DNA of 57,962 bases from Gaiellaceae bacterium (lineage in GTDB: Bacteria > Actinomycetota > Thermoleophilia > Gaiellales > Gaiellaceae): positions 98,046 through 156,007 of the forward strand of contig JAUJMY010000006.1 in assembly GCA_030446625.1 (NCBI GenBank), read 5' to 3'. Below, in pieces: positions 22,640 to 30,252 of this stretch (position 1 is its first letter; each line of letters starts with the position of its first letter). The notes beneath the pieces were generated by a model. That model searched no databases. It was given only the letters and a program-made list of their open reading frames with translations, and was not told the origin of the DNA. Both the position numbers and the translations under genes were made by a program.

Positions 22640-24439
22640 TTAGACGAGGACGCGTGCGAGCTCTTCGAGCGACGTCGCGCCCGCCGCGACCTTCGCAAGC
22701 CCGTCGTCCCAGAGCGTCCGCATCCCGCTCGCGATCGCCGCGCGCTCGATCTCCTCGCGCGACGCCTTCGACGCGGCGAGCGTCTGCACGGCCTCGGTCA
22801 TCGTGAGCAGCTGGAAGACGCCGACTCGGCCCCGGTAGCCGGTCTGGTTGCACCGCGGGCAGCCACGTTTGCGATAGAAGACCATCCCGTCCGACGCCGC
22901 GGCGACGTCGGGCACGACACGCGCGCGGAACAGCTCCTCTGCGGACGGGGTGTACATCTCGCAGCACTGCGCGCAGAGCTTCCGCGCGAGCCTCTGGGCG
23001 AGGACCGCCGAGACGGCCGATCCCGTCAGGAACGGCTCGACGCCCATCTCGTTGAGGCGGGTGAGCGCCCCCGGCGCGTCGTTGGTGTGGAGCGTCGAGA
23101 GCACGAAGTGCCCCGTGAGCGCGGCCTCGATCGAGATCTTCGCCGTCTCGCTGTCGCGGATTTCGCCGACCATCACGACGTCCGGGTCGGAGCGGAGGAT
23201 CGACCGCAGCGCGGTCGCGAACGTCACGCCCGCCTTGACGTTGATCTGGACCTGCTTGATCCCGTTCAGCCGGTACTCGACCGGGTCCTCGACCGTGATC
23301 ACGTTGATCTCGGGCCGGCTGATCTGGGCGAGCCCGCCGTAGAGCGTCGTCGACTTGCCGGAGCCCGTGGGTCCCGTCACGAGGAGGGCGCCGGTCGGCC
23401 GCTGGATGATCGCGGACAGCTGAGCGCGCATCTCCTCCGAGAGCCCGAGCTGCTCGAGCGTCGGCGGCTCCTTCGACTTGTCGAGCAGGCGCATTGTCAC
23501 GGACTCGCCTTCGACCGTCGGGAGGGTGGCGACGCGAACGTCGAGAGCGCGTCCGGCGGCCGCGGCCCTGAGCGAGATCCGCCCGTCCTGCGGCTTCCGG
23601 CGCTCCGCGATGTCGAGCTTCGCCAGCACCTTCAGGCGCGTCGTGACGCCCGCGATCATCCGCCGCGGGATGCGCTGCGCCTCGTGGAGGACGCCGTCGA
23701 TGCGGACGCGCACGACGAGACCCGTCTCCTGCGGCTCGAAGTGGATGTCGCTCGCCCCGTCCTCGGCCGCCTGGAAGATCACGGAGTTCACCAGCCGGAC
23801 GAGCGGCGCGTCCGAGAGCCCGTCGTCGGCCTCCAGGTCGTCCGCCTCCTCCTCTGCCGTGGCGTCGTCGAACGCGCTGTCGAGCGCGCTGCGCGCACCC
23901 ATCGCCTCGGACGTGCGGACGAGCCGCTTGATCTCGGCCGCGATGTCGTCCCGCGACGCCACCCCGAGCTCGACCGGGTTTCCCGCCGCGATCCGCAGCT
24001 GGTCGGTCGCGTGGATGTCGCGCGGGTCCGCGACCGCGACGCGGAGGCGGCCGTCGACGAGCGCGTACGGGATCGCGACGACGCGCTCGAGCACGTGCAG
24101 CGGGATCAGCCCGCTGGCTTCGGGCGAGACGCCGGTCACGTGGAGGTCGACGTACGGCAGGTGGTGCCGCGCCGCGAGGGCGCGCGCGACGCGGTCGCCC
24201 GACGCGAGCCCCTCCTCGACGAGCGCCTGCGCGACCGACATCCGTCCCGCGCGCTCGCGCGCCGGTGCGAGCTTCTCCGGCGGGACGAGTCCGGTGGCCG
24301 CGATCAGGTCGACGACCAACTCGTGCGTGCGCGCGGCGGCGTCGAGCGGCGGCGCGGACGCAGGCGCGTCGGGTGCGCCGGGCGGGCCGGCGGGCGGCGC
24401 GGCGACGGTGCGCAGGTTCGTCGTTCGTTGCAGCTCCAT
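22640..24439 (-). CDS. pilB: Type IV pilus extension ATPase PilB
   Basis: This is a hexameric ATPase that powers pilin addition. The 599-residue product has an N-terminal MshEN-like domain (about 45-170), then the ATPase: DGASDIHFEPQETGLVVRVR, Walker A GPTGSGKST at about 356-364, Asp box (TVEDPVEYRLNGI), Walker B (DPDVVMVGEIRD) and His box (GHFVLSTLHTNDAPGALTRL). A four-cysteine zinc motif (LCAQCC, GCPRCNQTG) is characteristic of PilB/GspE and absent from PilT. ATG 24439 is chosen over longer readings because the sigma-28-like promoter ends 13 bases upstream. Confidence 0.96.
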   Translation of the reverse strand: MELQRTTNLRTVAAPPAGPPGAPDAPASAPPLDAAARTHELVVDLIAATGLVPPEKLAPARERAGRMSVAQALVEEGLASGDRVARALAARHHLPYVDLHVTGVSPEASGLIPLHVLERVVAIPYALVDGRLRVAVADPRDIHATDQLRIAAGNPVELGVASRDDIAAEIKRLVRTSEAMGARSALDSAFDDATAEEEADDLEADDGLSDAPLVRLVNSVIFQAAEDGASDIHFEPQETGLVVRVRIDGVLHEAQRIPRRMIAGVTTRLKVLAKLDIAERRKPQDGRISLRAAAAGRALDVRVATLPTVEGESVTMRLLDKSKEPPTLEQLGLSEEMRAQLSAIIQRPTGALLVTGPTGSGKSTTLYGGLAQISRPEINVITVEDPVEYRLNGIKQVQINVKAGVTFATALRSILRSDPDVVMVGEIRDSETAKISIEAALTGHFVLSTLHTNDAPGALTRLNEMGVEPFLTGSAVSAVLAQRLARKLCAQCCEMYTPSAEELFRARVVPDVAAASDGMVFYRKRGCPRCNQTGYRGRVGVFQLLTMTEAVQTLAASKASREEIERAAIASGMRTLWDDGLAKVAAGATSLEELARVLV

Positions 24440-24452
24440 GTCCCTCGACGCA

Positions 24453-24480
24453 GTATCGGCAGCCCCGCAGAGCCCCTTGA
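24453..24480 (-). promoter_or_regulatory. Sigma-28/WhiG-type promoter of pilB
   Basis: On the minus strand, TCAA, 16 bases, then GCCGATAC, ending 13 bases before the pilB ATG. The -35 differs by one base from TAAA. Confidence 0.68.
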
Positions 24481-24492
24481 GGAGGTCCTCTC

Positions 24493-24661
24493 CTAGGAGG
24501 GTTTTGGCGGAACAGTCGCTGTGCCGCCGCCGCACACTGGACGGCGCGATGCTGCGTCCTCCGTCGCCCACGTACCACTGATACGCGGACTCCCTGCGTC
24601 CTTGCCTCGCACCCGCCCAGCGCACGCCTGCGACGAGGACCGTTCCGCCAAACCCTCCTAG
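24493..24661. repeat. 169-base element bounded by 20-base inverted repeats
   Basis: The ends (24493-24513 and 24642-24661) are inverted copies of CTAGGAGGGTTTGGCGGAAC, differing by one extra T. The right end contains the pilD stop codon. The interior (24544-24610, minus strand) is the second copy of the structured repeat seen at 11127-11195. It could be a MITE-like insertion, or a very long hairpin formed in the pilD transcript. No coding sequence is visible. Confidence 0.65.
24544..24610 (-). repeat. Structured intergenic repeat, copy B
   Basis: Read on the minus strand this matches copy A at 11127-11195 over GCGAGGC, AGGACGCAGGGAGT, GCGTA, TACG, GAGGACG and GCATCGCGC. The central hairpin is CGTATC-AGT-GGTACG here, against CGTAGCC-GGG-GGCTACG in copy A. 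The bases differ but pairing is kept, including a G-U pair. Confidence 0.65.
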
Positions 24662-25404
24662 AACAGCGAGAGGTATGCCCCGAGCAACCGGTCGCCCGCG
24701 AAGAGCGCGATGACGGCCCCGAGCGCGAGAAACGGCGCGAAGGGGATCTTGAGCTTCCGTGCGGCGGCGCCGTGCCGCGCGAGCAGGACGATCCCTGGGA
24801 GGAGCGCTGCGAGCATCCCGAGCATGAGCGCCACCGCGACGGTCCCTCCTAGCATCGCGCCGAGCAGGAGCGCGAGCTTCACGTCTCCCATCCCCATACC
24901 CGCGGGGTGTGCGAGCGCGGCGAGCAGGAGGAACGCCCCCGCAGCGAGCGCCGCGAGCGCCCACTCGACGCTCGGATCGAGCGCCGTGCGGCCGACCAGC
25001 ACGAGAGCCGCGGCGGGTAGCACGATCCGGTTCGGGACGATCCGGTGCTCGACGTCCGTCGCCGCGACGGCAACGAGCGCGGCGCAGAAGAACGCGGCGA
25101 GGAGCGCGTAGGCGGACACGCCGAAGGCGAGCACACACGCAGCCGCGAGGACGCCCGTCGCGAGCTCGACCGCGGGGTACCGCAAGCCGATGCGGACGCC
25201 GCAGCTGCGGCAGCGCCCGCGGAGGACGGCATACGAGACGAGCGGGATGTTGTCGTACCACGCGATCGGCTGCTCGCACGACGGGCACGCCGACCCCGGT
25301 CGAGCGACGGAGCGCTTCAGCGGGACGCGCGCTGCAACGACGTTCAGGAAGCTTCCGACCGCCAGCCCGGGCACGAGCGCGGCGGCGGCGACCACGATCT
25401 CCAT
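24658..25404 (-). CDS. pilD: Prepilin peptidase / N-methyltransferase
   Basis: This is an aspartyl membrane protease that removes prepilin leaders and methylates the new N-terminus. The 248-residue product starts MEIVVAAAALVPGLAVGSFLN and has the four-cysteine zinc site (CPSCEQPIAWYDNIP, CRSCGVRI) that marks the methyltransferase-bearing type. The catalytic aspartates lie in ATDVEHRIVPN and GMGMGDVKLALL. About seven hydrophobic segments follow. It is the last gene of the pilW-pilX-pilD unit, 50 bases after pilX. It would process at least the four prepilins seen here. Confidence 0.95.
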   Translation of the reverse strand: MEIVVAAAALVPGLAVGSFLNVVAARVPLKRSVARPGSACPSCEQPIAWYDNIPLVSYAVLRGRCRSCGVRIGLRYPAVELATGVLAAACVLAFGVSAYALLAAFFCAALVAVAATDVEHRIVPNRIVLPAAALVLVGRTALDPSVEWALAALAAGAFLLLAALAHPAGMGMGDVKLALLLGAMLGGTVAVALMLGMLAALLPGIVLLARHGAAARKLKIPFAPFLALGAVIALFAGDRLLGAYLSLF

Positions 25405-25454
25405 GGCGTGCGTATCGACTGCGGGCGGCGCCGGCTTGAGACGCCCGCGCGCGC

Positions 25455-27047
25455 CTAGCCGAAGTCCTGCGGCGGGTCGAGCTCCAGGCTGGGCATCGGC
25501 AGCCCGGCAGCGCCCGCGGGGAGGACGTCGATCTTCGGGAAGGCGATGTAGCCGGTCTGGCCGAGGATGACCGTGCTGCCCATCATCGGCCCCTGCGCGC
25601 GCGACGTCGTCGTGATGTCGATCGCGTTCGTCCCGTACAGCCCGCCCTGGAAGGTCCCGCTGACGAGCTGCACGCTGTCGCCCGCGGAAACCTGCGCCTC
25701 CGGTCCCGGGTTCGACCCGTTCCCGTTCGCGTGCACGACGAGCATCGTCGTGTTCGGGTTCCAGTTGGTCTCGCTCGGGTCGAGGTTGCAGTCTGACTTG
25801 TCCGCCGTCAACTTCGCGCAGAGCTTCGAGTTCTTGATCAGGAACGTCCCGGAGACGTACAGCGACGCCATGCCCTCGTAGCGGTTCACGGCGCCGTTCT
25901 CGACGACGACGCTGCCGTCGATGAAGATCGTGCCGTTCGCGGTGAGGACGCGATCCGTCGCGTTCCACGACAGCTCGTGTCCCCCCGCCGACTTGCAGGT
26001 GTAGCTGGTCGCGGGCGTGAGGTTGAAGATCGTCGGGACGTTGTTGTTCATGTAGACAGTGCGGTCGGCCGGCGGCACCGTCGCGAGCACGGCCGCGACG
26101 TCGGACGGGGTGTCGAACGCGGGCGGCGTGCCGGTCTTCGATTCGGGGTAGCACGGGAAGGCGGGGCCCGGCATGGCCATGCCGTACTTCACCCGCCACT
26201 CGGCCGTCGTGAGCCTCGGGAAGTTCACCCGCGGGTCCGGCAGCGCGCTGTAGAAGCCGCCGGGCGCGACGAAGACGTTGTCGGCGTCGGCGGGAACGGG
26301 ATCACTCGGGCCGGTGCTCGGCCCGTGGCACGGGACGTGCAAAGGGTTGTTGCTGTACTGGCACCCTTTGACGATGTGGACGGTGTTCATGCGGTTCGTC
26401 GAGGAGCCGATCCTGTTGTGCGGGTTCTTGAGCGTCACCTGGCCGCCGACGACGAGCGGTCCCTTCGAGACGATCGCCTGCTCCTCGATGCAGAGATTCC
26501 CCTCCACCCAGAGCGGCGCTGCGATGTCGACCTTGTTCGAGATCGTCATGTCGCACAGCGCGCCCGTGCTGAGCGACGCGTAGATCCAGTTCCACGCGCC
26601 CGTCGAGTTGGCCTGCGTGAGGATCCGCCGCATCGGCACGTTCACCGTCAGCGTGCGCGTGACGGCCGCGGCGCCGGGTCCGGTCGGGTTCCGCACCGTC
26701 CCCGTCGACGTCAGCCGCCACGTCAGACGCGGCTCGTCGAAGACGCCCGACCACGTTGCGGTGCCGCCCGCGTACGTGGACGTCCTCGCCGGGGAGAGCA
26801 GCGTCGCGAGCGACGGATCGGCGGCCGCGAAGAGCACCGAGAGCGAGTTGTTGAGCCCCGCCTCGGCAAGGGTCCGCGCCGACTGGCCCGCTTGGCTGTG
26901 GTTCGCGTTCCGGTCGTTCGCGCTCGTGTACTGGACGATGCTCGCGAGCGTGATCGAGAGCACGAACAGGATGCCCACGGCCATCACGAGCGCGATCCCG
27001 GACTCGTCGCGGGCGCCCTCGGCAAGGCGGCGGCGCGTCGCGCTCAC
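25455..27047 (-). CDS. PilX-like pilus assembly protein
   Basis: The 530-residue product has a prepilin-like N-terminus: leader ending in Gly17, then IALVMAVGILFVLSITLASI, with no Glu at mature position 5. GspK/PilX tip pilins also lack that residue. The long exported part has several Cys residues and repeated Gly/Asn/Thr-rich beta-strand stretches (PLWVEGNLCIEEQAIVSKGP, GTIFIDGSVVVENGAVN, YVSGTFLIKNSKLC), like polymer-forming or adhesin-type domains. Start is GTG 27047, overlapping the pilW stop (GTGA). A role as pilus-tip component or adhesin is inference. Confidence 0.78.
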   Translation of the reverse strand: MSATRRRLAEGARDESGIALVMAVGILFVLSITLASIVQYTSANDRNANHSQAGQSARTLAEAGLNNSLSVLFAAADPSLATLLSPARTSTYAGGTATWSGVFDEPRLTWRLTSTGTVRNPTGPGAAAVTRTLTVNVPMRRILTQANSTGAWNWIYASLSTGALCDMTISNKVDIAAPLWVEGNLCIEEQAIVSKGPLVVGGQVTLKNPHNRIGSSTNRMNTVHIVKGCQYSNNPLHVPCHGPSTGPSDPVPADADNVFVAPGGFYSALPDPRVNFPRLTTAEWRVKYGMAMPGPAFPCYPESKTGTPPAFDTPSDVAAVLATVPPADRTVYMNNNVPTIFNLTPATSYTCKSAGGHELSWNATDRVLTANGTIFIDGSVVVENGAVNRYEGMASLYVSGTFLIKNSKLCAKLTADKSDCNLDPSETNWNPNTTMLVVHANGNGSNPGPEAQVSAGDSVQLVSGTFQGGLYGTNAIDITTTSRAQGPMMGSTVILGQTGYIAFPKIDVLPAGAAGLPMPSLELDPPQDFG

Positions 27048-27673
27048 GGCGCCGCCCTCCGGCTGTTCCTCAAGGCGATCCCGTCCTGGAGCGTGTACGC
27101 GCGGACCTTGTCCGCGGGGTTCGTGTCGACGCTGATCGTCACGCCGAGCCGCGCGAGCCTCGCCGGCTCCTGGGGAAAGAAGTTGAAGAGGAGCGGGGTC
27201 GTCGACGCGGGCGACGGGATCAGGTAGTCGGCGCGCTGGCGACCGCCGGTGGTCGTGCAGCTCGTGCCCGGCGTCCGCCAGAGCCCGAACCGCGACCCGC
27301 TGCCGATCGCGCACCACGTCACGGCGCCGACGCCGGTGGGGCAGATGCGTGCGCCGTAGGCGTCCGTCGGCAGCGTGAGCGTCATCGACGACGACGGCCA
27401 CGTTCCCGACGCCGTCGTGATCGTCTTCGCGCAGTGCAGCTCGCGGCGCAGGGCGTCGAGCGCGAGCCGGGCGTCCTGCTGCGCCCGGAAGCGCTGGTTC
27501 ATGTCGAGCTCGGCCTTGGACGCCGAGACGAACAGCCCGGTCAGCGTGGCGAGAACCGTGCCGAGGATGACGAGGCCCGTGAGCGTCTCGACGAGGGAGA
27601 CGCCGCGCTCGTCGGCGAGGAAGCGTCGCAGCGTTCGAAGCCACGCGCGTCCGCACGGTTCGCCGGAAGACAT
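27044..27673 (-). CDS. PilW-like minor prepilin
   Basis: The 209-residue product has leader ...LADERG with cleavage before Val25, Glu at +5 (VSLVETLTGLVILGTVLATL), and a mature region with several cysteines (LHCAKTI, ARICPTG, TWCAIG, TSCTTTGG). Such proteins prime pilus assembly with PilX and PilV. It begins at ATG 27673 directly after a sigma-28-like promoter and overlaps pilX by four bases. Assignment as PilW rather than PilE/PilJ type is loose. Confidence 0.82.
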   Translation of the reverse strand: MSSGEPCGRAWLRTLRRFLADERGVSLVETLTGLVILGTVLATLTGLFVSASKAELDMNQRFRAQQDARLALDALRRELHCAKTITTASGTWPSSSMTLTLPTDAYGARICPTGVGAVTWCAIGSGSRFGLWRTPGTSCTTTGGRQRADYLIPSPASTTPLLFNFFPQEPARLARLGVTISVDTNPADKVRAYTLQDGIALRNSRRAAP

Positions 27674-27680
27674 ACGTCGC

Positions 27681-27708
27681 GTTTCGGCACGAAGCGGGCG
27701 CGACTTGA
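27681..27708 (-). promoter_or_regulatory. Sigma-28/WhiG-type promoter of pilW-pilX-pilD
   Basis: On the minus strand, TCAA, 16 bases, then GCCGAAAC, ending 7 bases before the ATG. It is a weaker match than the others (A for T at position six of the -10), but spacing and placement are the same. Confidence 0.6.
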
Positions 27709-27731
27709 CCCCCCGACGGGGGAGAGCGCCG

Positions 27732-28916
27732 CTACGAGTCCGCGATCCGCAGGCCGTGCACGGCGGCGGGCTCGTGACGTGCCGGCTGGCCGTCCGCGGC
27801 GGGAGCCGCCGCGCCGTTCTCCTGCTTCGCGGCTTCCACCGCCTGCTGCTTCAGCGCGTACTCGAGGTCGACGAGGAAGTTGTGCCGGTTCGTCGCGGCG
27901 TTCGCGGCGACCTCGCGGTCGACGGCGCCGCGCAGGACGAGCTCGATCAGCGCCTGCGAGAACGTCTGCATCCCGAAGAACGCGCCCTCGGCGATCGCGT
28001 CGTGGATCTCCTCCGGCTTGCTCTCCCGGATGAGGTCGGCGATGCGCGCGTTCGCCACCATCACCTCGACCGCGGGGACGCGGCCAGATCGCACGCCTGG
28101 CAGGAGTCGCTGGCTGACGACGCCCTGGAGGACGCCGGCGAGGATCGAGCGGATCTGCGCCTGCTTCGCCTCGGGGAAGAACTCGATCATCCGGCCAACG
28201 GTCTCCGCCGCGTCGACCGTGTGCATCGTCGAGAGGACGAGGTGTCCGGACTCCGCCGCCTGGAGGGCGGTTTGCGCCGTCTCGGAGTCGCGCAGCTCTC
28301 CGACGAGGATCACGTCGGGGTCCTGCCGGAGCGCGCGCCGGAGCGCCTGCTGGAACGACTCCGTGTCGAGCCCGACCTCGCGCTGGTTCACGATGCAGCC
28401 GTGATCGGGATGGAGGATCTCGATCGGATCCTCGATCGTCACGATGTGCTGGCGCCGCGTGCGGTTGATGTGGTCGATCACGGCCGCGAGCGTCGTCGTC
28501 TTCCCGGAGCCGGTCGCGCCGGTGACGAGGATCAGGCCGCGGTGCTGCTCGGCGAGGCGCCGGACGCCCGGCGGCAGGTTCAGGTCGTCGAACGTCGGGA
28601 CGTTCCGCGGGATCACGCGCAGGGCGACCGAGATCGCGCCGCGCTGCCGGTACGCGTTGACGCGGAAGCGCGGCAGGCCCTCGTCGGTGTACGCGATGTC
28701 GAGGTCGCCCGTCTCGTGGAAGCTCTCGATCTTGCTCGGCGCGGCCGACGTGACCTTCTGGACGACGCCGAGCATGTCAGCGTCGTCGAGCGCCGGCCAC
28801 TCCTCCATCGGCCCGAGCGAGCCCTCGCGGCGGAGGATCGGCGGCTGCCCGACCTTGAGGTGGATGTCGCTCGCGCCGAGCTCGACGGCGCGCTGCAGCA
28901 TGAGGTTCACGTCCAT
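27732..28916 (-). CDS. pilT: Type IV pilus twitching ATPase PilT (copy 2)
   Basis: This second PilT-family ATPase has 394 residues: MDVNLMLQRAVELGASDIHL, Walker A GATGSGKTT, Asp box (TIEDPIEILHPDHG), Walker B (DPDVILVGELRD), His box (GHLVLSTMHTVDAAETVGRM) and a retraction-type motif ARIADLIRESK. A Gln/Ala/Pro-rich tail follows. It is clearly different from the copy at 18270 and may correspond to PilU or a specialised retraction motor. It has its own sigma-28-like promoter. Confidence 0.94.
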   Translation of the reverse strand: MDVNLMLQRAVELGASDIHLKVGQPPILRREGSLGPMEEWPALDDADMLGVVQKVTSAAPSKIESFHETGDLDIAYTDEGLPRFRVNAYRQRGAISVALRVIPRNVPTFDDLNLPPGVRRLAEQHRGLILVTGATGSGKTTTLAAVIDHINRTRRQHIVTIEDPIEILHPDHGCIVNQREVGLDTESFQQALRRALRQDPDVILVGELRDSETAQTALQAAESGHLVLSTMHTVDAAETVGRMIEFFPEAKQAQIRSILAGVLQGVVSQRLLPGVRSGRVPAVEVMVANARIADLIRESKPEEIHDAIAEGAFFGMQTFSQALIELVLRGAVDREVAANAATNRHNFLVDLEYALKQQAVEAAKQENGAAAPAADGQPARHEPAAVHGLRIADS

Positions 28917-28929
28917 GGCGGCACTCGCT

Positions 28930-28957
28930 CCATCGGCAGCGCGGCGAGGCGGCTTTA
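28930..28957 (-). promoter_or_regulatory. Sigma-28/WhiG-type promoter of the second pilT
   Basis: On the minus strand, TAAA, 16 bases, then GCCGATGG, ending 13 bases before the ATG. Confidence 0.72.
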
Positions 28958-28984
28958 GGCGGATCTGTGGCGCAAACGCGGCGG

Positions 28985-28990
28985 CTACAA
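28985..28990 (+). promoter_or_regulatory. Likely -10 element of the tRNA-Tyr promoter
   Basis: TACAAT lies 13 bases before the tRNA-Tyr 5' end. The same hexamer sits 9 bases before tRNA-Thr (29985-29990). I see no convincing -35 for either. Confidence 0.45.
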
Positions 28991-29003
28991 TCCCTCGTCC
29001 TCA

Positions 29004-29085
29004 GGGGGTGTGCCCGAGCGGCCAAAGGGAACGGGCTGTAAACCCGTCGGCTCAGCCTACGGAGGTTCGAATCCTCCCGCCCCCA
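29004..29085 (+). tRNA. tRNA-Tyr (GTA)
   Basis: An 82-base tRNA with a long variable arm. The acceptor stem is GGGGGTG with CGCCCCC, the anticodon stem-loop is ACGGG-CTGTAAA-CCCGT with anticodon GTA, the variable arm is CGGCTCAGCCTAC, and the T-arm is GGAGG-TTCGAAT-CCTCC. CCA is not encoded. The 3' end overlaps the antisense tail of the peptidase gene that follows. Confidence 0.95.
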
Positions 29086-29968
29086 TCACAGCCGAGGCGT
29101 CCTCGGCCCTCTGGAGAAAGTCGCGGACGACGGCGAGGTATCGATCCGTCTCTTCGAGCACGGGCGTGTGCGAGCTCTGTTCGAGGACGACCTCGTCCGC
29201 ATTCGGCAGGCCGGCGAGCAGGCTCGCGGCGATGCGGTCGGTGCACATGTCATGGCGGCCGCGGATCACGAGCGTGGGGACGTCGATCTCGTGGAGGCGC
29301 TCGCGCGTGTCCCAGCTGCGGAGCGCGCCGGTGACCGTCCACTCGTTCGGGCCCTGCATCGCGCGGTAGACGTCCGGCGCCTTGCCTGCGGCCATCCGCT
29401 CGAGTTCCGGCCGCGGCTTCGGCCCGCGGTAGAAGTGGCGGTCGAAGTAGGCCTCCATCGCTTGCTCGTACTCGGGCTCGTCGAACGTGCCCGCGCGCTC
29501 GTGGCGGTCGAGCACCTCGACGACCTCGGGCGGGAGCGCAGCGCGAAGCTTCAGCTGCTCCTCCGCCCACTCGTCGATGCTCGCGAGCGTCGAGCTGAGG
29601 ACGAGGCTGACGATCCCGCGCGCGCCGGCGAGGACGTGCTCCTGCGCGAGCATCCCGCCCCAGGAGCTGCCGAGCAGGTGGATCCGCTCCAGCCCGAGCT
29701 GCTCGCGGAGCGCGACGACCTCGTCGCGGAAGACCGCGACCGACCACTCGACGTCCGTCGGCCGGTCGGAGTTGCCGCAGCCGATCTGGTCGTAAAAGAC
29801 GACGGCGCGCTCGTCCGCAAGCCGCTCGAGCGGCGCGAAGTAGTTGTGCGTCGACCCGGGCCCGCCGTGCAGCGTGAGCAGCGGCACCGCGCCCAACTCG
29901 AGGTCGCCGACGGCGCGGTACCACGTGCGGTGGCCGAGGTAGTCGACGTATCCCTCGCGCGCCAGCAT
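29057..29968 (-). CDS. Proline iminopeptidase-family alpha/beta hydrolase
   Basis: The product is about 303 residues and shows the proline-iminopeptidase signature HGGPGSTHNY, the nucleophile elbow GSSWGGMLA, and the acid and histidine regions (VIRGRHDMCTD, EQSSHTPVLEE). These enzymes release N-terminal proline or hydrolyse amino-acid amides in the cytoplasm. I prefer ATG 29968 (MLAREGYVDYLGHRT); the longer reading starts at a TTG inside the tRNA-Thr promoter. The last residues (GAGGFEPP) are the antisense of the tRNA-Tyr T-arm, so the native C-terminus runs into a tRNA gene, a common quirk where convergent genes abut. Confidence 0.9.
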   Translation of the reverse strand: MLAREGYVDYLGHRTWYRAVGDLELGAVPLLTLHGGPGSTHNYFAPLERLADERAVVFYDQIGCGNSDRPTDVEWSVAVFRDEVVALREQLGLERIHLLGSSWGGMLAQEHVLAGARGIVSLVLSSTLASIDEWAEEQLKLRAALPPEVVEVLDRHERAGTFDEPEYEQAMEAYFDRHFYRGPKPRPELERMAAGKAPDVYRAMQGPNEWTVTGALRSWDTRERLHEIDVPTLVIRGRHDMCTDRIAASLLAGLPNADEVVLEQSSHTPVLEETDRYLAVVRDFLQRAEDASAVMGAGGFEPP

Positions 29969-29984
29969 CCGGTCGAGCCGACGA

Positions 29985-29990
29985 TACAAT
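29985..29990 (+). promoter_or_regulatory. Likely -10 element of the tRNA-Thr promoter
   Basis: TACAAT 9 bases before the tRNA-Thr 5' end, as for tRNA-Tyr. It is divergent from the peptidase gene. Confidence 0.45.
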
Positions 29991-29999
29991 CCGCCGTTC

Positions 30000-30072
30000 G
30001 CCCTCTTAGCTCAGTTGGTAGAGCACCTCCATGGTAAGGAGGGGGTCGACGGTTCGAGTCCGTCAGAGGGCT
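30000..30072 (+). tRNA. tRNA-Thr (GGT)
   Basis: A complete 73-base cloverleaf: acceptor GCCCTCT with AGAGGGC, D-arm region TAGCTCAGTTGGTAGAGC, anticodon stem CCTCC/GGAGG with loop ATGGTAA (anticodon GGT), and T-arm GACGG-TTCGAGT-CCGTC. CCA is not encoded. Its 3' half recurs at about 37.55 kb and 47.45 kb, so it is the likely integration site of a genomic island. Confidence 0.96.
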
Positions 30073-30252
30073 TCCTAAAAAAAGGCCTGCAAATTGGCCA
30101 GGTGTGTTGCTTTCATAGGAACGTTCACCGGCCCGAGAACGCTGAGGGAACACTTGACCCTCTGAATCAAGGAGAGGTCGAGAGCGCTGCCCGCCGCCCC
30201 TCCGCGGTTCGCGGTCGCGAGACCTCGGGCTGCCACGAGAGAGAATCCTCGT

